DNA of 64,000 nt from Tulasnella sp. 424 (taxonomy: Eukaryota > Basidiomycota > Agaricomycetes > Cantharellales > Tulasnellaceae), in assembly GCA_019633425.1 (NCBI GenBank), contig WSUB01000035.1, positions 233,155-297,154 on the forward strand. Reading direction: 5' to 3'. How positions within the stretch are numbered: position 1 is the stretch's first letter; every line of letters begins with the position of its first letter. The notes below the pieces were generated by a model. The model searched no databases, had not been told where the DNA came from, and saw only the letters and a list, made by a program, of their open reading frames with translations. The position numbers and the translations under genes were made by a program. Positions 61,821 to 64,000 of this stretch are shown here, one piece after another.

Positions 61821-62639
61821 TGTCTGCCTCCGTTGTTTTGTTGTCTTCGCTAGTTGTTCAACTCGTCTGGACATTTCTGCTTTTGGACTTTTTTCTTTAT
61901 GATTTAATGTTATCGCTGTTCTCTTTTCTTAGAAAATAAAATATCGTCATGATTCTGTTCCATTGCCTCCCTTCTCTCGCGATTAATGCTGCCTTCGACG
62001 CCCCACATCTTGGCTTTTCGTTACATACAATTGTACGTATTGTTCCCTCCTCCTACGCTCCTCTTCTCCGTGTCCCATCTCGAACAGCTCTCCTGCTGAT
62101 ACCACTGCTGCTGCCTCATAGTATGCGTTGCGCGCACTCGCATATGTGTTTTGTTCGATGTTCCCTTTGTCCTGAAAGTGCCCTTTTGCGTCAACCTTCC
62201 TCTCTATATACTTAATTCTTGTTCATCCACTCGCCATAATATAGTATTTCTCTCGCTCTTGACGCTTCCCTCCCTCAGATTCCATTTTGTGTGTGTCTTG
62301 TATACGAGGTTGTTCTTTTTCGGTGTTCGTGTGTTGTCGATTCCCCCTTTTTCGCCTCCGTTTCTCCCTTGTTTATAAAGCTTTCGCTCTCTCTCGCTAC
62401 CCTCTCCTGTTGTTTTGCTGTGTGCTCGTTCCTGGCTGATTAGCTTTGCGCGCCCTCGCGCGTTGTGTCTCCTAATTTCTCAGCTTCTCCGCGCGCGTCG
62501 CATCTTTCTCTCATGTTCTCGCCTCTCTGCTTTCTTGCGTTCGCTTCCTGTTCATCGATGTCTGCTTTGTCCAATCCACCCAGTCTCTGCCTTTCCGCGG
62601 TTGCCTTCTTCCTTATATTTCGGTTCCCTTCATGTTGCA
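61821..62639 (+). other. Pyrimidine-rich leader / promoter region
   Basis: About 800 bp with very strong C/T bias on the plus strand (for example 62050-62420). This is typical of fungal promoter-to-leader stretches of plus-strand genes. Open frames in it are Ser/Leu/Phe-rich artefacts of composition. Confidence 0.5.
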
Positions 62640-63838
62640 ATGCCTCTGCTCTCTTTGCTCCCCATGTCTCCTCCTCGCTGTTCGACCCGTTCCGGTGTGG
62701 TGCACCGGCAACCTTGCCCTTCGCGCAATCGACGCTCCGCTTCACCTCTCTCTTCCGCCGTCCGTCGCCCTCCTTCTGGTCACCCCGTGCCCGCTCTTGT
62801 CTCCGAGGCGGTTCGGTTTAACCACTTCCTTGCTCTCCGTCGATTCCTCTCAATGCCGGACCTGCTCGTCCTCATGTCTACTGATCGCGAAACCCGTCTC
62901 ACAATCCAATCCACGGTCCTCTCCGACTTTTATAAACTCTTGATTCAATATCATCTTACCCCGGACCTTTTCCGAAACGCGATGCGAAGCTCCGGTGCTG
63001 TCATCGCCGGTTACACGGCACTTCAGTTTTTCCTCCGTGCCCCGACTGGCTCTTGTAGCCTTGACTTGCACATTGCTAACGGCGACGAAGGTTCGTTGTT
63101 TCACGATTTTTAGCGGGTTTTCCCCTCATTTGCCTTCTTCATAGATTTGTTCCACAGTCTTATCTCAGCTTCCGGTTACTCGCGTCGTTCCAAGGACGAT
63201 GAGAACGTTCAGTTCTTATTCCACATGGGCCGCATTCAATTTCTCTCTCAATACGAACATACGTCCGGTCGCCGTATCAACCTCGTTATCGCTGCAGAGG
63301 GTGAAGCTTCTATCGCCCCTCTTTGCACTGCGTACTCGACTGCAACCCTAGGATACATAACCGCCGACGCTATTCACCATCTTTTCCCGTCGTTGACCTC
63401 AAAGAACAAGGCTCTTCGTCTACACACCGGCTCGATGTGCCGCATCCCCCAGGATGCTATTGTTTCCCCAACCTCTGAAACTATTCCACGACTTCACCAT
63501 GCCCGCGAAGACAGAGATTTAAAATCTTTTGATGTTCGCTTCAACACCCTACCTCACGATTCGATTGTTCCATGCGGCTTGACATGCCCGCTGCGAACGC
63601 ATTCGTTCGACGGAATGCAAGCCTTCCGTCTCGTCTTTGACAGTGTTGGCCCGTCTCTGGCTGCTGCCGTGGGCATCGACCCGAACCTTGGATTTAAAGG
63701 TCCAAACGTGTTCTTTGCTCTAGGTAGTAAGTGTGCCAATCCCGCTTGTCCCAACTTCGGTGTTCGACGGTTAGTGATAGATTTGTGTAGTCTCGTTTCA
63801 CCTTTCTTATCTCTTCTTCCTGCAGGTTTATCGTGTAG
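62640..63838 (+). CDS. Uncharacterised fungal protein, possibly continuing to the window edge
   Basis: Exon 1 runs from an ATG at 62640 (or 62664) to 63090 and exon 2 from 63145 to 63769, in phase. The N terminus is Ser/Arg/Pro-rich. The core reads LSDFYKLLIQYHLTPDLFRN, then SSGAVIAGYTALQFFLRAPT and CSLDLHIANGDEG, then FLFHMGRIQFLSQYEHTSGR and GRRINLVIAAE, then ATLGYITADAIHHLFPSLTS. The order G-(S/Y)-x-A-L, then a D-L-x-(I/V) strand, then a K/R-I-N-L-(I/V) strand resembles a common Agaricomycete family I recall as uncharacterised, possibly nucleotidyltransferase-like. Exon 2 ends with CANPACPNFGVRR, a possible metal-binding Cys pair. A short exon at 63826-63838 would end the protein (RFIV-stop), but a later acceptor near 63938 is equally possible. 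Confidence 0.65.
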
Positions 63839-64000
63839 TTTTCTTCTCTTATCGTCTTTTGATTTCTATTTCTCGCACCGTCTGCACACTCTTCTTCTCT
63901 TCGCATCTGGACATTTTTTTGTATTCCTGGCCACAGCGTAGCTTGGACCAGGTCTCCACATCAAAAATGAAAAATGCTATCTCGCGATGGCTTTATTTGC

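Overview
The window looks like nuclear DNA of an intron-rich filamentous basidiomycete, most likely an Agaricomycete. Genes are split by many short introns (about 50-70 nt, with several micro-exons). There is a CBM1-tagged pectin methylesterase, F-box and MYND-finger families, CFEM proteins and Ser/Pro-rich cytoskeletal-type proteins. I cannot name the species. A 95-base run of N (1620-1714) shows this is a scaffolded draft.

Layout. 0-3.2 kb: copy 1 of a secreted, uncharacterised protein family; its last exon is split by a 630-bp hAT-type MITE. 4.1-6.4 kb: a low-complexity hypothetical protein (minus). 8.4-11.6 kb: mitochondrial ATP synthase gamma subunit (ATP3, nine exons). 13.2-15.2 kb: copy 2 of the secreted family (minus, one-base frameshift). 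16.1-17.7 kb: F-box protein. 17.8-17.9 kb: a TA-flanked Tc1/mariner-type MITE. 18.0-22.8 kb: tandem copies 3 and 4 of the secreted family. 22.9-24.4 kb: relics of a pectinesterase and of a fifth family member. 24.5-26.5 kb: intact-looking CBM1-CE8 pectin methylesterase (minus). 27.8-30.9 kb: intracellular GH1 beta-glucosidase with an unusual 208-residue coiled-coil tail. 32.8-34.5 kb: Gfo/Idh/MocA oxidoreductase with a 7-nt micro-exon. 35.8-37.9 kb: a roughly 1-kb non-coding tandem duplication. 37.9-41.4 kb: two tandem F-box-like paralogues. 41.7-43.6 kb: MYND-finger protein. 44.4-48.4 kb: two double-CFEM secreted proteins in tandem blocks that also carry relic copies of the MYND gene's first exon. 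50.3-55.5 kb: two large Ser/Pro-rich proteins. 57.1-58.3 kb: URM1. 59.7-61.7 kb: poorly resolved coding fragments. 62.6 kb to the end: a multi-exon uncharacterised protein.

The window interleaves single-copy housekeeping genes (ATP3, URM1, probably the oxidoreductase) with fast-evolving accessory gene clusters that arose by local duplication. The clearest accessory story is a repeated unit made of the secreted family gene plus a convergent pectinesterase. It was duplicated, after which different partners decayed in each copy: family gene kept and pectinesterase gutted in one unit, the reverse in the next. The secreted family is the best candidate for undescribed biology. It has a signal peptide, a first module with an LYHGR...PEWVSFDPEHSY...FG core, and a constant exon plan including a 15-nt micro-exon.
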